64,000 nucleotides of DNA from Aralia elata (taxonomy: Eukaryota; Streptophyta; Magnoliopsida; Apiales; Araliaceae): positions 59,090,939-59,154,938 of the forward strand of contig CM068385.1 of NCBI GenBank assembly GCA_034770075.1, read 5' to 3'. Positions 45,498 through 57,959 of the stretch are shown piece after piece. The notes beneath the pieces are model-generated. The model searched no databases, had not been told where the DNA came from, and saw only the letters and a program-made list of their open reading frames with translations. The translations under genes and the position numbers were made by a program. Each line of letters begins with the position of its first letter. The first letter of the stretch is position 1.

Positions 45498-48297
45498 TGT
45501 GACACCCCCAAATCCCACAGATTTAGTGTTCACTATCTCATTCATTCACATCTAACTACCCATAATCAATAACAATTAAATAAATTTAAAGAAACATCTT
45601 CCCAAAATGGGTTACATCACCAAACTATTAAACATTCAATTCCCAGGTTATCTTAACCTTAATACATCAAATGCGGAATAAAACATAATTTAAACAAGTC
45701 TTTGATACAAATAAATATCAAGTGGATAATAAATCTCTTGCTACTTTGGCATCTTGCCCTTGCCTTTACTCGTGGATGGTTCGTCCTGCTTTTCTGGCTT
45801 AGCTGCAATGTTTTAGTGCAAGAGTGAGCAAACAATTGCTCACAAGTACGATAACAATAATATTTAAATGAAATGGATTTTAACTGAGGAATAATAATTT
45901 TTTGAATCTCAGTCAATAAATGATCAAAGTCTAAAAGCTCGTTAGAATGCTTGATTCAAAGAAAAATAGATTTCAAGATTTAGAAATAATATCTGAGGGT
46001 CACAAGACCTCGAACTATGTCCTAGGTTAACAAGTATTTCTACTGTAACCTTTAACAGTCATATAGACTATGGACCAATATCTCGTACTCAGGGGGATCA
46101 GCCCTTTGTACAATGTATTGTGCACAAACATTTTAACGTTGTCGCGTAAGTAATCCCCTATATTAGGGTTGTTCATCTCAGTTTATCGTCTGAATCCGTA
46201 CCAAAAGAAACTTGGCTTGGAACAAGTATAGAAAATATTCTAAGTCTTTGAAATCGCTCATCAACTAAGGACTAGCTGAATCAATAAGGGTTTTCTAGTC
46301 TAATTCATCAATAGAGTTTGTTCAATAGAAACTATACTCGAAAGTTTGATTAACAAACAATGATTGGAATAAAGCTTGAGTATGTATCATGATAGTAACC
46401 TTGTTTGAGTATCAATAAGCTAGGGTCCATAAGCTCGCTTAATATAATTAAACTTGCATTGAATGAATTAACAAGTTAAAAGGAAAGAACAACTTGCTCA
46501 ACGTAAAAGTAATAAGTTGAGATAAGGAACTTGCCTCAACCGTAGATTACAAATTAAATATCTCACAATCCTTAAACAACCAATACATTTAATTATAAAA
46601 ATGGTAACATAATTAGTCACATAATTATAATCACTTTTAGGTTTGCTCTTATCCTTTTATTATAACATCTCATTTAGCATACCATAGTCAACAAGTACTA
46701 GTTTAGCAACCATCTTGGTAATACATTAGTCACATTAATATAAGTTTAATTATGCATCATAACTTCCAAGAAAAGAAAACAAAATAATAATAATAATTTT
46801 TTTTAACAGCAGTGATTCTCACCGGGGCGAGAAAAAACTTAACAAAATCATCGACGGGGCGAGGCTGTCGCCGGGGCGAAGAATTTAGTGTAATTATGCC
46901 GCCAGGGCGACAGAGCCGCCGGGGCGATAATCCTAGCTCATTTCTACCGCCGGGGCGGTAGACGCGACTGACACCTTCTACAGTTCGCGAACCAGTGAAA
47001 ACTTAGGCCAAATTTGGCCAAAATTTTCCGAATTCTACCATCCAATATACAAATTAAACATACCCAGACATCAAATATGATATAAAATAATTAACCAACA
47101 TGTTTCTAATCAATCTAAGCATTATAAAACACATAATCAACCAATTTAAAACCAAAAATTCATTGTTAAAACCAAATATTCATGTTTTAACCATTTTCAT
47201 GAAATCAAGCTCTGTAAATTCATTTTTCAACCAATTAAAACCATTCTTCTTGCATTATTCTTATTTTTCATTAAATAATCATAAACAATTATTAAATCAC
47301 TAATTAATAACCAAATTAAATCATCAATTTTCATACAAATATGCCATACATGAAATAGAGCTCTGTAAAATTAAGAACTCAATTCTAAATCATGTTTTCA
47401 TGAATTATTTCTTCAAACTAGTTTATAATCATCACATAATCTCTAATACATGCTTTATATCAATTGCAGCAACTATAATCAAATAATTCATGTTTTGAAC
47501 CAACAAGTTTTTATAGAGAGAAACAAAATACAGTGAAGAACAAAATTTAGCAAGAGTTATACCTTATATTGCTTAAAACTTGATTAACCTTCTTTGATTT
47601 TTTTGGAAATTCTTTCTCCAATCTCCAAGCTTCTCTCACAATTTCTATCTTCTTCTCACAAATTCTCAAGCTCTGCTTTCTCTTTTTTTTCCTCTCAAAC
47701 TCTGTTCTTCTCTTCTTTCTTTTCTTTTTACAACTGACGTAGTTTAAAAATATAAAACTGATGAAAATTAAAAATAAATAAAAACTGATACTTAATATAA
47801 TAATAACGTATCATCAGTTATAAAATTTCAAAAGCCATAAGGCTTGTTTGGCAAATAGTAAATAAAATAATCCATTATTCTAACTAAAAGTCTTAAGGCC
47901 TTGTTTGGTAAAACTGAATTAAACATTTTCTCATTTATTTTAATAAACCATTATAACATATAGTTTAAAATGTCACACTTCTAATTTAATTGAACTTATT
48001 ATTAAATAAATTCAATTAAACCTTACTAACTAAATTAATAATTTCATTTAACAAATAACAATAACACCAAATGAATTCTCTTATTCAAATAAATCTTTTC
48101 ATCATCTAATTTAATTATTAAATTAAATTAGAAAAACACAACAAATCACATTCAAATAATATTTAACATTATTAAACTTAACATACACCCATTCCACAAA
48201 ACTTAATAAATTATTTATTCAGCCCAATAAATTAATAAAAATATTTATATAACTCAATAAATATTTCTATTAAATCACAAAATTTGCATTCGTTACA
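45498..48297 (-). repeat. 3' LTR of Tekay copy 2 (2800 bp)
   Basis: Minus strand TGTAACGAATGCAAAT at 48297 to GGGGGTGTCACA at 45498. Bases 45498-47387 or so align with 54247-56154. Open frames in it are not genes. Confidence 0.94.
46817..46962. repeat. Six CGCCGGGGCG-type palindromes in Tekay 3' LTR
   Basis: A run of six related inverted repeats centred on CCGGGG, for example TACCGCC-GG-GGCGGTA at 46945-46960 and TCGCC-GG-GGCGA near 46868. They are embedded in AT-rich LTR. Confidence 0.9.
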
Positions 48298-48412
48298 TCT
48301 TTCCCTCCTTAAAAGGATTCTGTCCCCAGAATCACAACGCAATTAAATCGCTTGTTACATTCTCCCCTCCTTACAAAGATTTTGTCCCCAGAATCGCAAT
48401 ATAAAGATTAAA
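48292..48412 (-). repeat. Direct duplication of the polypurine-tract/LTR junction
   Basis: 48292-48350 and 48354-48412 are imperfect copies 62 bp apart. Both contain a GTTACAT...CCCTCC...TGTCCCCAGAATC pattern, so a second tract with the first bases of an LTR lies inside the end of pol. Confidence 0.8.
48298..48308 (-). other. Polypurine tract of Tekay copy 2
   Basis: Minus strand GGAGGGAAAGA next to the LTR start TGTAACG. Confidence 0.83.
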
Positions 48413-51400
48413 CAAATAATTGAGGGAAATTTTGCATCATCATCTCTTCGAGTTCCCACGTTGCTTCTTCAGCACTGTGGTTCCTCCAAATTACCTTAAC
48501 AGAAGGTATCACTTTATTTCTAAGAACCTGCTCTTTTCTGTCTACTATTTGTACAGGTATCTCTTCATAGGATAAATCTTTTTCAAACTGTATTGGTTCA
48601 TATTCTATTACATGTTTATAATCGGGCTTATACTGTCGTCGCACCGATATATGGAAGACATTGTGAATGTGACCTAACTCAGGAGGTAAAGCTACCTCAT
48701 AAGCTACCTCACCCACCCGTTTCAACACTTCAAAGGGTCCAATAAACCGCAGACTGAGTTTATCCTTTTTACCAAATCTGATTTTCCCCTTCCAGGGAGA
48801 TACTTTGAGAAACACAAAACTGCCGACTTCAAATTCGCGATTTTGTCGGTGTTGATCAACATACTTCCTTTGTCTGTCTTGAGCGGCTAACAGTCTAGTT
48901 CTTATCACCTTGACAATTTCAGCAGTTTGTTGTACCAGCTCGGGTCCCAATAGTCGTCGTTCACCAACCTCATCCCAGCATAATGGAGTTCTGCATTTCC
49001 TTCCGTACAATGCTTCGTAGGGCGGCATGCCGATACTAGTGTGATGACTATTGTTGTAAGCAAACTCGACCAGAGGTAAATGATCATCCCAGTTGCCTTT
49101 AAAATCCATAACGCACGCTCGGAGCATATCCTCCAACGTTTGAATTGTTCTTTCACTTTGGCCATCAGTTTGAGGATGATAAGCTGTACTCATTCTCAAC
49201 TGTGTCCCTAAACAAGCTTGTAGACTCCTCCAAAACTTTGATGTAAACCGTGGATCTCGATCTGATACTATTGATACTGGAACGCCATGCCTTGAGATAA
49301 TCTCTTTGACATATAACTTTGCCAGCTGATCCAAAGTGAATCTAATTTTGATCGGCAAGAAATGCGCTGATTTCGTCAATCTGTCAACTATAACCCATAT
49401 GGCGTCATAACCCTTCTGAGTAGTCGGAAGCCCTACCACAAAGTCCATTGTGATATGCTCCCACTTCCGTTCGGGTATCTCCAAGGGCTGTAACAAACCA
49501 CTTGGTTGTTGATGCTCCTCTTTGACTCTCTGACAAGTGAGACACTTCGCAACACACTCAGCAACCTCTCTTTTCATGTTTGGCCACCAAAAATGTTGAC
49601 GAAGATCCTGGTACATCTTTGTGCTTCCCGGGTGAACCGAAAATCGTGAACTGTGAGCTTCGTTCAAAATCTCCTCTTTGATTGCCAATATCGACGGTAC
49701 CCAAATTCTGCCTTTAAACCTCAGCAACCCTTCAGTATCGATTTTATATTTAAGCTCTTCTCCCTCAAGCACTCTTTTCCGTATCTCAATACACTCCTCA
49801 TCCTGGAGTTGCACTTCTTTCACTTTTTCCACCAAAGTTGGTTGAGTTTCCATCTAGGACAAGTTTTCATTAGGCTCTGCCAAACCCTACACCTCTAACT
49901 CCAATTTAGGCATGTCTTCAATGAACTTCTCCTGAGCAATTAACAAGAACAATTTCTCCCGACCTTTTCTACTCAAAGCGTCGGCAACCACATTAGCCTT
50001 TCCCAGATGGTATAGAATTTCACAATCATAATCTTTGATCAATTCTATCCATCTTCTCTGTCGCATATTCAAATCTTTTTGTGTGAAAATATACTTCAGA
50101 CTTTTATGGTCTGTGTATATTTCACACTTCTCCCCATAGAGATAGTGCCTCCAGATTTTCAAAGCAAACACCACGGCTGCTAACTCCAAATCATGGGTCG
50201 GATACCCTTTCTCATAGTCTTTTAGTTGGCGCGATGCATATGCAATAACCTTACCATTCTGCATCAACACACAACCAAGTCCTTTATGTGATGCGTCACT
50301 ATACACCACAAAATTTCCTGTATGATCTGGTAAAGACAACACAGGTGCCGAACTTAGTCTCTTCTTGAGTTCTTGGAAACTCTCTTCGCACTTTTCCGTC
50401 CAAACAAACTTCACTGATTTCTTTGTTAAATTTGTCAACGGAGTGGCGATTCTGGAGAAATCTTGAATAAAACGTCGGTAGTATCCTGCCAAACCTAGGA
50501 AACTCCTCACTTCTGACGGTGTCTTCGGCTGATCCAAGTTCATCACAGCTTCCACTTTAGCTGGATCCACCGAAATCCCGTCTTTATCAATCACATGTCC
50601 AAAAAATTGAACACGCTCCAACCAAAATTCGCACTTCGAGAATTTTGCATATAATTTCTCTTTCCTTAACGCCTCCAATGTCACCCTCAAATGTTCCACG
50701 TGTTCTTCTTGAGTTTTGGAGTAGACCAGAATGTCGTCTATAAATACCACTACAAACTTATCCAGGAATGGTTTGAACACCCTATTCATTAAGTCCATGA
50801 ATGCTGCAGGCGCATTCGTTAAACCAAATGACATAACCAAAAACTCATAGTGACCATATCTAGTTCGAAACGCCGTCTTTGGTATGTCCTCTTTTCTCAC
50901 CTTCAACTGATGGTATCCACTTCGCAGATCTATCTTCGAAAAATGTCTTGCTCCCTTCAGTTGGTCAAACAGGTCATCGATCCTTGGCAATGGATACTTG
51001 TTTTAAATCGTGACCTTGTTCAACTCTCTATAATCGATGCAAAGACGCATTAACCCATCCTTCTTCTTAACAAACAATACCGGCGCTCCCCACGGCGAGA
51101 CGCTCGGTTGGATATACTTCTTATCCAGCAATTCTTGTAATTGCACCATCAACTCCTTCATTTCTACCGGAGCCATTCTATATGGGGCTTTTGATATAGG
51201 GGTCGTTCCCGGTGCTAAATCAATTACAAACTCGATTTCCCTATCTGGAAGTAATCCTGGCAAATCGTCAGGAAACACGTCCGTAAAATCCCTAACTACT
51301 GGTATCTCCTCCAGCTTTGCACCCACCTTTCGGGTATCAACTATATAGGCTAGATATCCTACACATCCTTGTTTCAACATCTTTCTAGCCTGCATCATCG

Positions 51401-52904
51401 TCAGACAACTAGTTTGTCTAGGCGACTTGGTGCCATAAAACACTACCTTTGATGGAGTCATAAGGTTTACACATTTCTTTTGACAGTCAATAACTGCCCC
51501 ATGGTTGAACAACCAATCCATACCCAAAATAACGTCAAACTCCCCAAGATGAATTGGGATCAAGTTTACTGTCATCACACGACCCTTAATATCTACTTGA
51601 CAGTTCTTGTGGACAAACTTAACAGGAATCACCTCCCTATTCGCAATTTCTATATTCATAGGGTAATCTAATTCTTCCTGGGGTAACCCTAATTTCTTAG
51701 CAAAATCATCGGATATAAATGAGCAAGTAGCACCCGAGTCAAACAATACATAAGCATTAACATTATTGACTGGAATGATACCTGACACTACATCCTTTGA
51801 CTGCACAGCATCCTGCACCGTCATATTGAACGTTCGAGCTGTAGGTCGGTTGGGCTGCGTGGGTCCTGTGATAGTCAGATTGCCTCCACCACCGCTGTTT
51901 CCCTTTCCTGAACTGGCTCCACCTGTAGTTGCTTTCTTAGGGCACTCCCGAGCAAAGTGATCCTTCGACCCGCAGATGAAACATGCTCCTTTCTTTGGTT
52001 TAGGGCAATTCGGCGCAATATGCCCCTCCTGCCCGCAGTTGAAGCACACCCGCTTACCCTTCAAACAGGCACCCATATGGCTCTTTCCACAGTTGCTGCA
52101 CACCTCCATCTTCTTCTTCTGATTACCCTGCTGACTTCACGCAGAGTTACTATCATTCCATTTTCTCTTTTGACTACTGCCTCCATGGCTACCACTTGCC
52201 TTGTTTTCACTCTCATTCTTCTTCTTCCTCTGCTCCTGATTGTACTTTGACAAAGCATCACTGCCTCCTTCAGCAATAATTGCCTTTTACAGCACCGCCG
52301 CAAATGAGTTCAGTTGAAACATTGAAACTCGGCTATACAACCAGGGCTTCAGTCCCTGCTCGAACCTTCTGGCCTTCCGCTCATCCGTGTTAACCTGATA
52401 AGGCGCAAACCTCGCCAACTCGTTGAATCTTGCTGCATATTCAGATACCGACATAGTACCTTGCTTCAACTCTAGAAACTGTACTTCCATTTGGTTCTGA
52501 GCACTTGCCGGAAAATAGGTTTCGAAAAATATCTCCTTAAATCGCTCCCTCGGAATAATCCCTTGGCCACCTCGAGTCTTATTTGGTTGCTACCAGTAAC
52601 TAGCTTCTGATTTTAGCATAAAGGTTGCAAATGCCGTCTTTTGGTCCTCATTGACCCTAGCGACATCAAACACCTTCTCCATCTCCATGACCCAGGTTTG
52701 TACCTCGATCGTATTCATAGAGCCGTGATATTCCGGAGGTCCGACAACTTTGAAGTCTTTAAAAGTTGTAGCCTGAGCTTGGGGTTGATTAGCAAAGGCT
52801 CCCGTTAGCAGATTCACCAACTGCTGCATCGGATTAGTGTTGGCTTCTTCGTTATTGGTAGATCCTTCAGGGGTCTATTGACGGGTTTGTCTTCTTGGCG
52901 GCAT
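48408..52904 (-). pseudogene. Tekay gag-pol polyprotein with seven in-frame stops
   Basis: One frame of about 1499 codons from ATG 52904 (MPPRRQTRQ) to TAA at 48408. Stops are at 52875-52877, 52590-52592, 52287-52289, 52137-52139, 51003-51005, 49887-49889 and 49854-49856 (four TAG, two TAA, one TGA), with no frameshift. Gag has GPPEYHGSMN and ARFNELARFAPYQV. Three zinc-knuckle-like motifs follow (CSNCGKSHMGAC, CFNCGQEGHIAPNC, CFICGSKDHFAREC). Protease has YVLFDSGATCSFIS, RT FIDDILVYS, RNase H VVYSDASHKGLGC. Integrase has HPGSTKMYQDLRQHFWWP, CLTCQRVK, SIVSDRDPRF and QTDGQSERTIQTL. A chromodomain ends it (VIWRNHSAEEATWELEE). Together these encode all enzymes needed for transposition, but this copy is nonsense-riddled. 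Confidence 0.95.
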
Positions 52905-53200
52905 CTTACTGTTAAGAATTCGCGCTATTAGATTATTATTCAATTGCTTAAACATTTAAGTCTTAACTTAAAACATTTATAGACAATACTTAAACACATA
53001 ACACATCTGATAAACTTTCACATTTTATTCATTTACTGCTTCAAAACATAATAGGAATAGCATCGTGGTTATTTACATCAAATCATCTATCCTGACATCG
53101 AAAAGTTCTAGGATTACATCATTATTCTATCCCATTATATAAATCTGGGATTTACAATTTATTAACTCATAAATTTCATAATAACGTAACTAATCATAAT
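52905..53200 (-). other. Spacer between coiled-coil ORF and gag
   Basis: About 300 bp of AT-rich sequence with no feature seen. Confidence 0.7.
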
Positions 53201-54007
53201 CTATGATGACATCCCATGGCGCACAGCTTCCTGGCGTTCCTGCTCCATAATACGAGTCACCATCCTTCGATCCACCATATCTGGATGACGATGAACTCGA
53301 TCAAGAGCTCTATCCACTGTGGAGTGAAAAATATACTCCATATCATCAATCTTGGCCTTCTTTGACCGCACCTCACACTCAACACGATCTGCGCGGTTAG
53401 CCTCCCTCAACCAAGCAGTCTCAGCTCTTGCCCGCTTAGCTGACTCCTTTTTCAGCTCTTCTCGTACAATTTCATTCCTGGCTATCAACTGTCCGCGTCG
53501 ATACTCAGACTGTGCTAGCCTCTGCTCAGCCTCTGCAAGACGTGATGAAAGGTCTTGAATCTCAGCATCCTTCTGCTCTAAAGTGGCTTGACGTTCCGCA
53601 GCCTGTTCCTCTAACTCCTCCTTTTCACTCTCTACATGAACCAACTTCCATTCCACATCACCAAGACGTATGTCTAGCTCCTCAATCTCACTGTTCTTCT
53701 GCTCTAAAGCAGTCTATCGCTCAGCCAGCTGCCCCTCTAACTCCTCCACTCTGTCCTGCAACTCTATGTTGCGATCATACACCTGCTCGTACATCTGAAC
53801 ACCCAAAGTAGATAGTGGTATCTATTCAGGGTCCTCCTCCTCCTCCTCCTCCTCAGGGTCCTCCTCAGGATCAGTCTCAGGCTCATACTCGTGGCCTGTA
53901 ACTGTAATCAATGGGGATGGCTCCCTTTGCACTAGCTGCTCATGAACTACGTGAATATCCCGGGGCTCCTCCTCCATGACCTGGCTGGGCTCTCCTCTAT
54001 CAGTCAT
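53201..54007 (-). pseudogene. Extra coiled-coil ORF upstream of Tekay gag, two amber stops
   Basis: One frame of 269 codons from ATG 54007 (MTDRGEPSQVMEEEPRD) to the stop at 53201, interrupted by TAG at 53822-53824 and near 53714, both at probable Gln codons. The first 60 residues are acidic and end in a Glu/Asp run (DPEEDPEEEEEEEDPE). The rest is a long heptad-rich coiled coil made of a duplicated unit: LAERxTALEQKNSEIEEL and AAERQATLEQKDAEIQDL. The end is basic (EQERQEAVRHGMSS). It has no RT, gag or integrase motif. Position between the primer site and gag, on the same strand, suggests an accessory ORF of the element. I do not recognise a named family; function unknown. Confidence 0.8.
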
Positions 54008-54231
54008 CCTGACAACAAAATTTTTAAGTTTTAATTACTAATCGATAATACTCGCGAGCACAAAAGTTTCTTATCAAATAAGCACATAGCACATAATCGT
54101 TTTATTGTCTTTTATGAATTTCCGTAATTCATTCCTTAGAACTCGATAAGAGTTTATCACCACTATATTCTCTATCTTCTAAAAGGCTACTACCCTAAGG
54201 TTTTCCCCACCTAAAGGTTCATAACCTATCA

Positions 54232-54243
54232 GCTCTGATACCA
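54232..54243 (-). other. Primer-binding site of Tekay copy 2
   Basis: Minus strand TGGTATCAGAGC, the exact initiator Met tRNA type, three bases after the LTR end. Confidence 0.92.
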
Positions 54244-54246
54244 ACC

Positions 54247-56154
54247 TGTGACACCCCCAAATTCAGGTACTTAATTCCCACAGATTTAGTGTTCACTATC
54301 TCATTCATTCACATCTAACTACCCATAATCAATAACAATTAAATAAATTTAAAGAAACATCTTCCCAAAATGGGTTACATCACCAAACTATTAAACATTC
54401 AATTCCCAGGTTATCTTAACCTTAATACATCAAATGCGGAATAAAACATAATTTAAACAAGTCTTTGATACAAATAAATATCAAGTGGATAATAAATCTT
54501 TTGCTACTTTGGCATCTTGCCCTTGCCTTTACTCGTGGACGGTTCGTCCTGCTTTTCTGGCTTAGCTGCAATGTTTTAGTGCAAGAGTGAGCAAACAATT
54601 GCTCACAAGTACGATAACAATAATATTTAAATGAAATGGATTTTAACTGAGGAATAATAATTTTCTGAATCTCAGTCAATAAATGATCAAAGTCTAAAAG
54701 CTCGTTAGAATGCTTGATTCAAAGAAAAATAGATTTCAAGATTTAGAAATAATATCTGAGGGTCACAAGACCTCGAACTATGTCCTAGGTTAACAAGTAT
54801 TTCTATTGTAACCTTTAACAGTCATATAGACTATGGACCAACATCTCGTACTCAGGGGGATCAGCCCTTTGTACAATGTATTGTGCACAAACATTTTAAC
54901 GTTGTCGCGTAAGTAATCCCCTATATTAGGGTTGTTCATCTCAGTTTATCGTCTGAATCCGTACCAAAAGAAACATGGCTTGGAACAAGTATAGAAAATA
55001 TTCTAAGTCTTTGAAATCGCTCATCAACTAAGGACTAGCTGAATCAATAAGGGTTTGCTAGTCTAATTCATCAATAGAGTTTGTTCAATAGAAACTATAC
55101 TCGAAGTTTGATTAACAAAAAATGATTGGAATAAAGCTTGAGTATGTATCATGATAGTAACATTGCTTGAATATCAATAAGCTATGGTCCATAAGCTCGC
55201 TTAATATAATTAAACTTGCATTACATGAATTAACAAGTTAAAAGGAAAGAACAACTTGCTCAACGTAAAAGTAATAAGTTGAGATAAGGAACTTGCCTCA
55301 AGCGTAGATTACAAATTAAATATCTCACAATCCTTAAACAACCTATACATTTAATTATAAAAATGGTAACATAATTAGTCACATAATTATAATCACTTTT
55401 AGGTTTGCTCTTATCCTTTTATTATAACATCTCATTTAGCATACCATAGTCAACAAGTACTAGTTTAGCAACCATCTTGGTAATACATTAGTCACATTAA
55501 TATAAGTTTAATTATGCATCATAACTTCCAAGAAAAGAAAACAAAATAATAATAATAATAATTTTTTTTAACAGTAGTGATTCTCGCCGGGGCGAGAAAA
55601 AAGTTAACAAAATCGTCGTCGGGGCGAGGCTGTCGCTGGGGCGAAGAATCTAGTGTAATTATGCCGCCGGGGCGACAGAGCCGCCGGGGCGATAATCCTA
55701 GCTCATTTCTACCGCCGGGGCGGTAGACGCGACTGACACCTTCTACAGTTCGCGAACCAGTGAAAACTTAGGCCAAATTTGGCCAAAATTTTCCGAATTC
55801 TACCATCCAATATACAAATTAAACATACCCAGACATCAAATATGATATAAAATAATTACCCAACATGTTTCTAATCAATCTAAGCATTATAAAACACATA
55901 ATCAACCAATTTAAAACCAAAAATTCATTGTTAAAACCAAATATTCAAGTTTTAACCATTTTCATGAAATCAAGCTTTGTAAATTCATTTTTTAACCAAT
56001 TAAAACCATTCTTCTTGCATTATTCTTATTTTTCATCAAATAATCATAAACAATTATTAAATCACTAATTAATAACCAAATTAAATCATCAATTTTCATA
56101 CAAATATGCCATACATGAAATAGAGCTCTGTAAAATTAAGAACTCAATTCTAAA
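54247..56154 (-). repeat. 5' LTR of Tekay copy 2, truncated
   Basis: Matches 45498-47387 closely and stops abruptly at CTCAATTCTAAA (56154). About 0.9 kb of the LTR (its transcription-upstream end) is lost. Near its inner end it has about 14 bp more than the 3' LTR. Confidence 0.93.
55581..55725. repeat. Six CGCCGGGGCG-type palindromes in Tekay 5' LTR
   Basis: Partner of 46817-46962. The first copy is a perfect inverted repeat here, TTCTCGCC-GG-GGCGAGAA (55581-55598), and the last is TACCGCC-GG-GGCGGTA (55710-55725). Confidence 0.92.
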
Positions 56155-56309
56155 GCATTGTCGACGCCGGTTTCGTCCGCTTGTCCTTTTTGTCTTTTCC
56201 AATTTAGCCTTTTGGTTTAGATGATTTTTGGAAAAGGGTCGGCATTAATGTCGACGGGGTTTTGAAAGATCGTTTTTTCATGATGAGCCGATTAACCAGA
56301 GTCGCCAGT
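56155..56309 (-). other. Tat leader fragment
   Basis: Follows the LTR and primer site in the minus direction and ends at the breakpoint with the Tekay LTR. An open frame across it (56204-56404) is partly LTR and is not a supported gene. Confidence 0.65.
56294..56307 (-). other. Probable Tat primer-binding site
   Basis: Minus strand TGGCGACTCTGGTT, similar to the TGGCGACTC... primer sites of Tat and Ogre elements. The matching tRNA is not certain. Confidence 0.65.
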
Positions 56310-56517
56310 TGGTATATTTGAAATGGATGTACCAACTCATCCGAGTTTCGTTTTCGTAATCGCTGGCTCATATGTGACTCCGAATTAATTGGTCTGCGAA
56401 TCAAGATTCATAGAGTTCGGGGGCTTGCTTTAAGTGAGGGGAAGGTGTTAGGCACCCCTCGACTCCCGTGAAACACGGTTACCGCAATCTTGATACTTTC
56501 CTATCCTTTATCTCATA

Positions 56518-56556
56518 AAATGTGTATGTGTGCGTGTGTGTGTGTGTGTCTGTGTG
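56518..56556. repeat. TG/GT microsatellite
   Basis: Imperfect TG repeats inside the Tat LTR. Confidence 0.9.
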
Positions 56557-57827
56557 CCTGAATGAATGTTATGGTGAGTTCTGTATGGAAGAAATTCTTT
56601 CGGGTATTTTATGAAAGAGGCGTGCTTTATTTTTAAGAGTGCTTTAGGATGTCTTTTCCTTTAATACGAGAAAGCTTTATTTTTTATGAGAAAGATTTGA
56701 TTTTAATCGTCAAAAGCCATGGAATTTTTATTAGGGGTTGTTTTGGCAAAACAAGAGTTTTTAAACCTTCATCAAAATAGGAATCAAGATCTATACGTTG
56801 CTTTCGTAACTCAAATGATGGGCAACTTCTAGAATCTCTTTCACCCTATGCACAACGGTTTAATAAAACGTTTCGTTCTTTTGTAAAACCCGTTTTTCGT
56901 GACATTTGAAAATAACCTCTTTTAGCTTTTCCCGTAGGATAGGAATCGACCTTCGTTAGCGTTTCCCAAATTTTTAGCCTCGTGATGCTAATATCCTACT
57001 TTGATTGATTTTTAGAAAAGATCCTTATCGTTTAATCTTTTTGAAATCCTTTTGGCGCCTCAAAAATCTAATCAAGTATAAACATGCGTCGGGGCTATCC
57101 ATGGGCATGTAAGCCATCAAAATATCCCCGAACGCCAACAATCACATATTCCACTAATACGGGGCCTTAAACCCGATTCTCGCCTTAGCGTCGTTTTAAG
57201 GCCCGACAGTTACATATTACAAAACAAGCATCTTGAATCTATTACATACACCAAAACGTCCATCATCGGATTTGAACCACGGGGTCGCTTTCCTAGGCTC
57301 ACAACCACGATTACTACATACTCACAAAATGAATACTACAATAACAACAACGTAGATTGCCTAACACATCCTAAAAATACAATCAATCAAACTACGCCTA
57401 ATATATATCCATAAATAAGCTAGAAATTTCGTCAATTAGATATCATCGGATTATTGGGAAGAATCTTGTTCCAATGGAACCCTCACCAATAATCCCTAAT
57501 CCATGATTTTTTTCAACAATATTCTTGAAAATTGCAATTAAATTTCGCCAAATGACATGATAGAAGTTGCAAAAATAATGAGATTTTCACCTTGCAAATG
57601 ATACCAAAATTGTGTAGAAACTTGTGTATTTGATTGAAATATGAGATATATTGATATAATCTAACAACAAAGAAACTTCCTCTCTTTTTTCTCTCAATTG
57701 TTGCAAGAATTTGTGCTATTTCTCTCTATTTCCGAGCTAAAACTGCTGCTGATTTTCTTCTTCTTCCGCCAAACTGCTCAACCTTCTGTATACTGTCCGA
57801 AGCTGAGTTTAAATAGGCTGGCCAAAG

Positions 57828-57959
57828 CCAGCCGCAGATCTATCTGCGGCTGGCCGCAGATGGATCTGCGGCTGGCCAGCTGGCTCGCCACTCAGCCCGG
57901 TTTTCGGGATCTGACTTTCCAGAAAGGCGCACTCATTTGGCCGCAGATCTATCTGCGGC
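57828..57959. repeat. Three GC palindromes in the Tat LTR
   Basis: GCCGCAGATCTATCTGCGGC at 57831-57850 (arms extend to 12 bp, 57828-57853), a GG-centred copy at 57853-57872, and a third copy at 57940-57959. Arms are GCCGCAGAT and ATCTGCGGC. Confidence 0.95.

Larger units (their letters stand above)
45498..56154 (-). mobile_element. Tekay-type Ty3/gypsy chromovirus, copy 2, minus strand
   Basis: Minus-strand order: truncated 5' LTR (56154-54247), primer site, extra coiled-coil ORF (54007-53201), gag-pol (52904-48408), polypurine tract and 3' LTR (48297-45498). The gag-pol stays in one frame with seven nonsense codons. It is inserted in the RNase H region of element C. The distal 0.9 kb of the 5' LTR and the far side of C are missing, replaced by Tat sequence from 56155. 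Confidence 0.94.
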
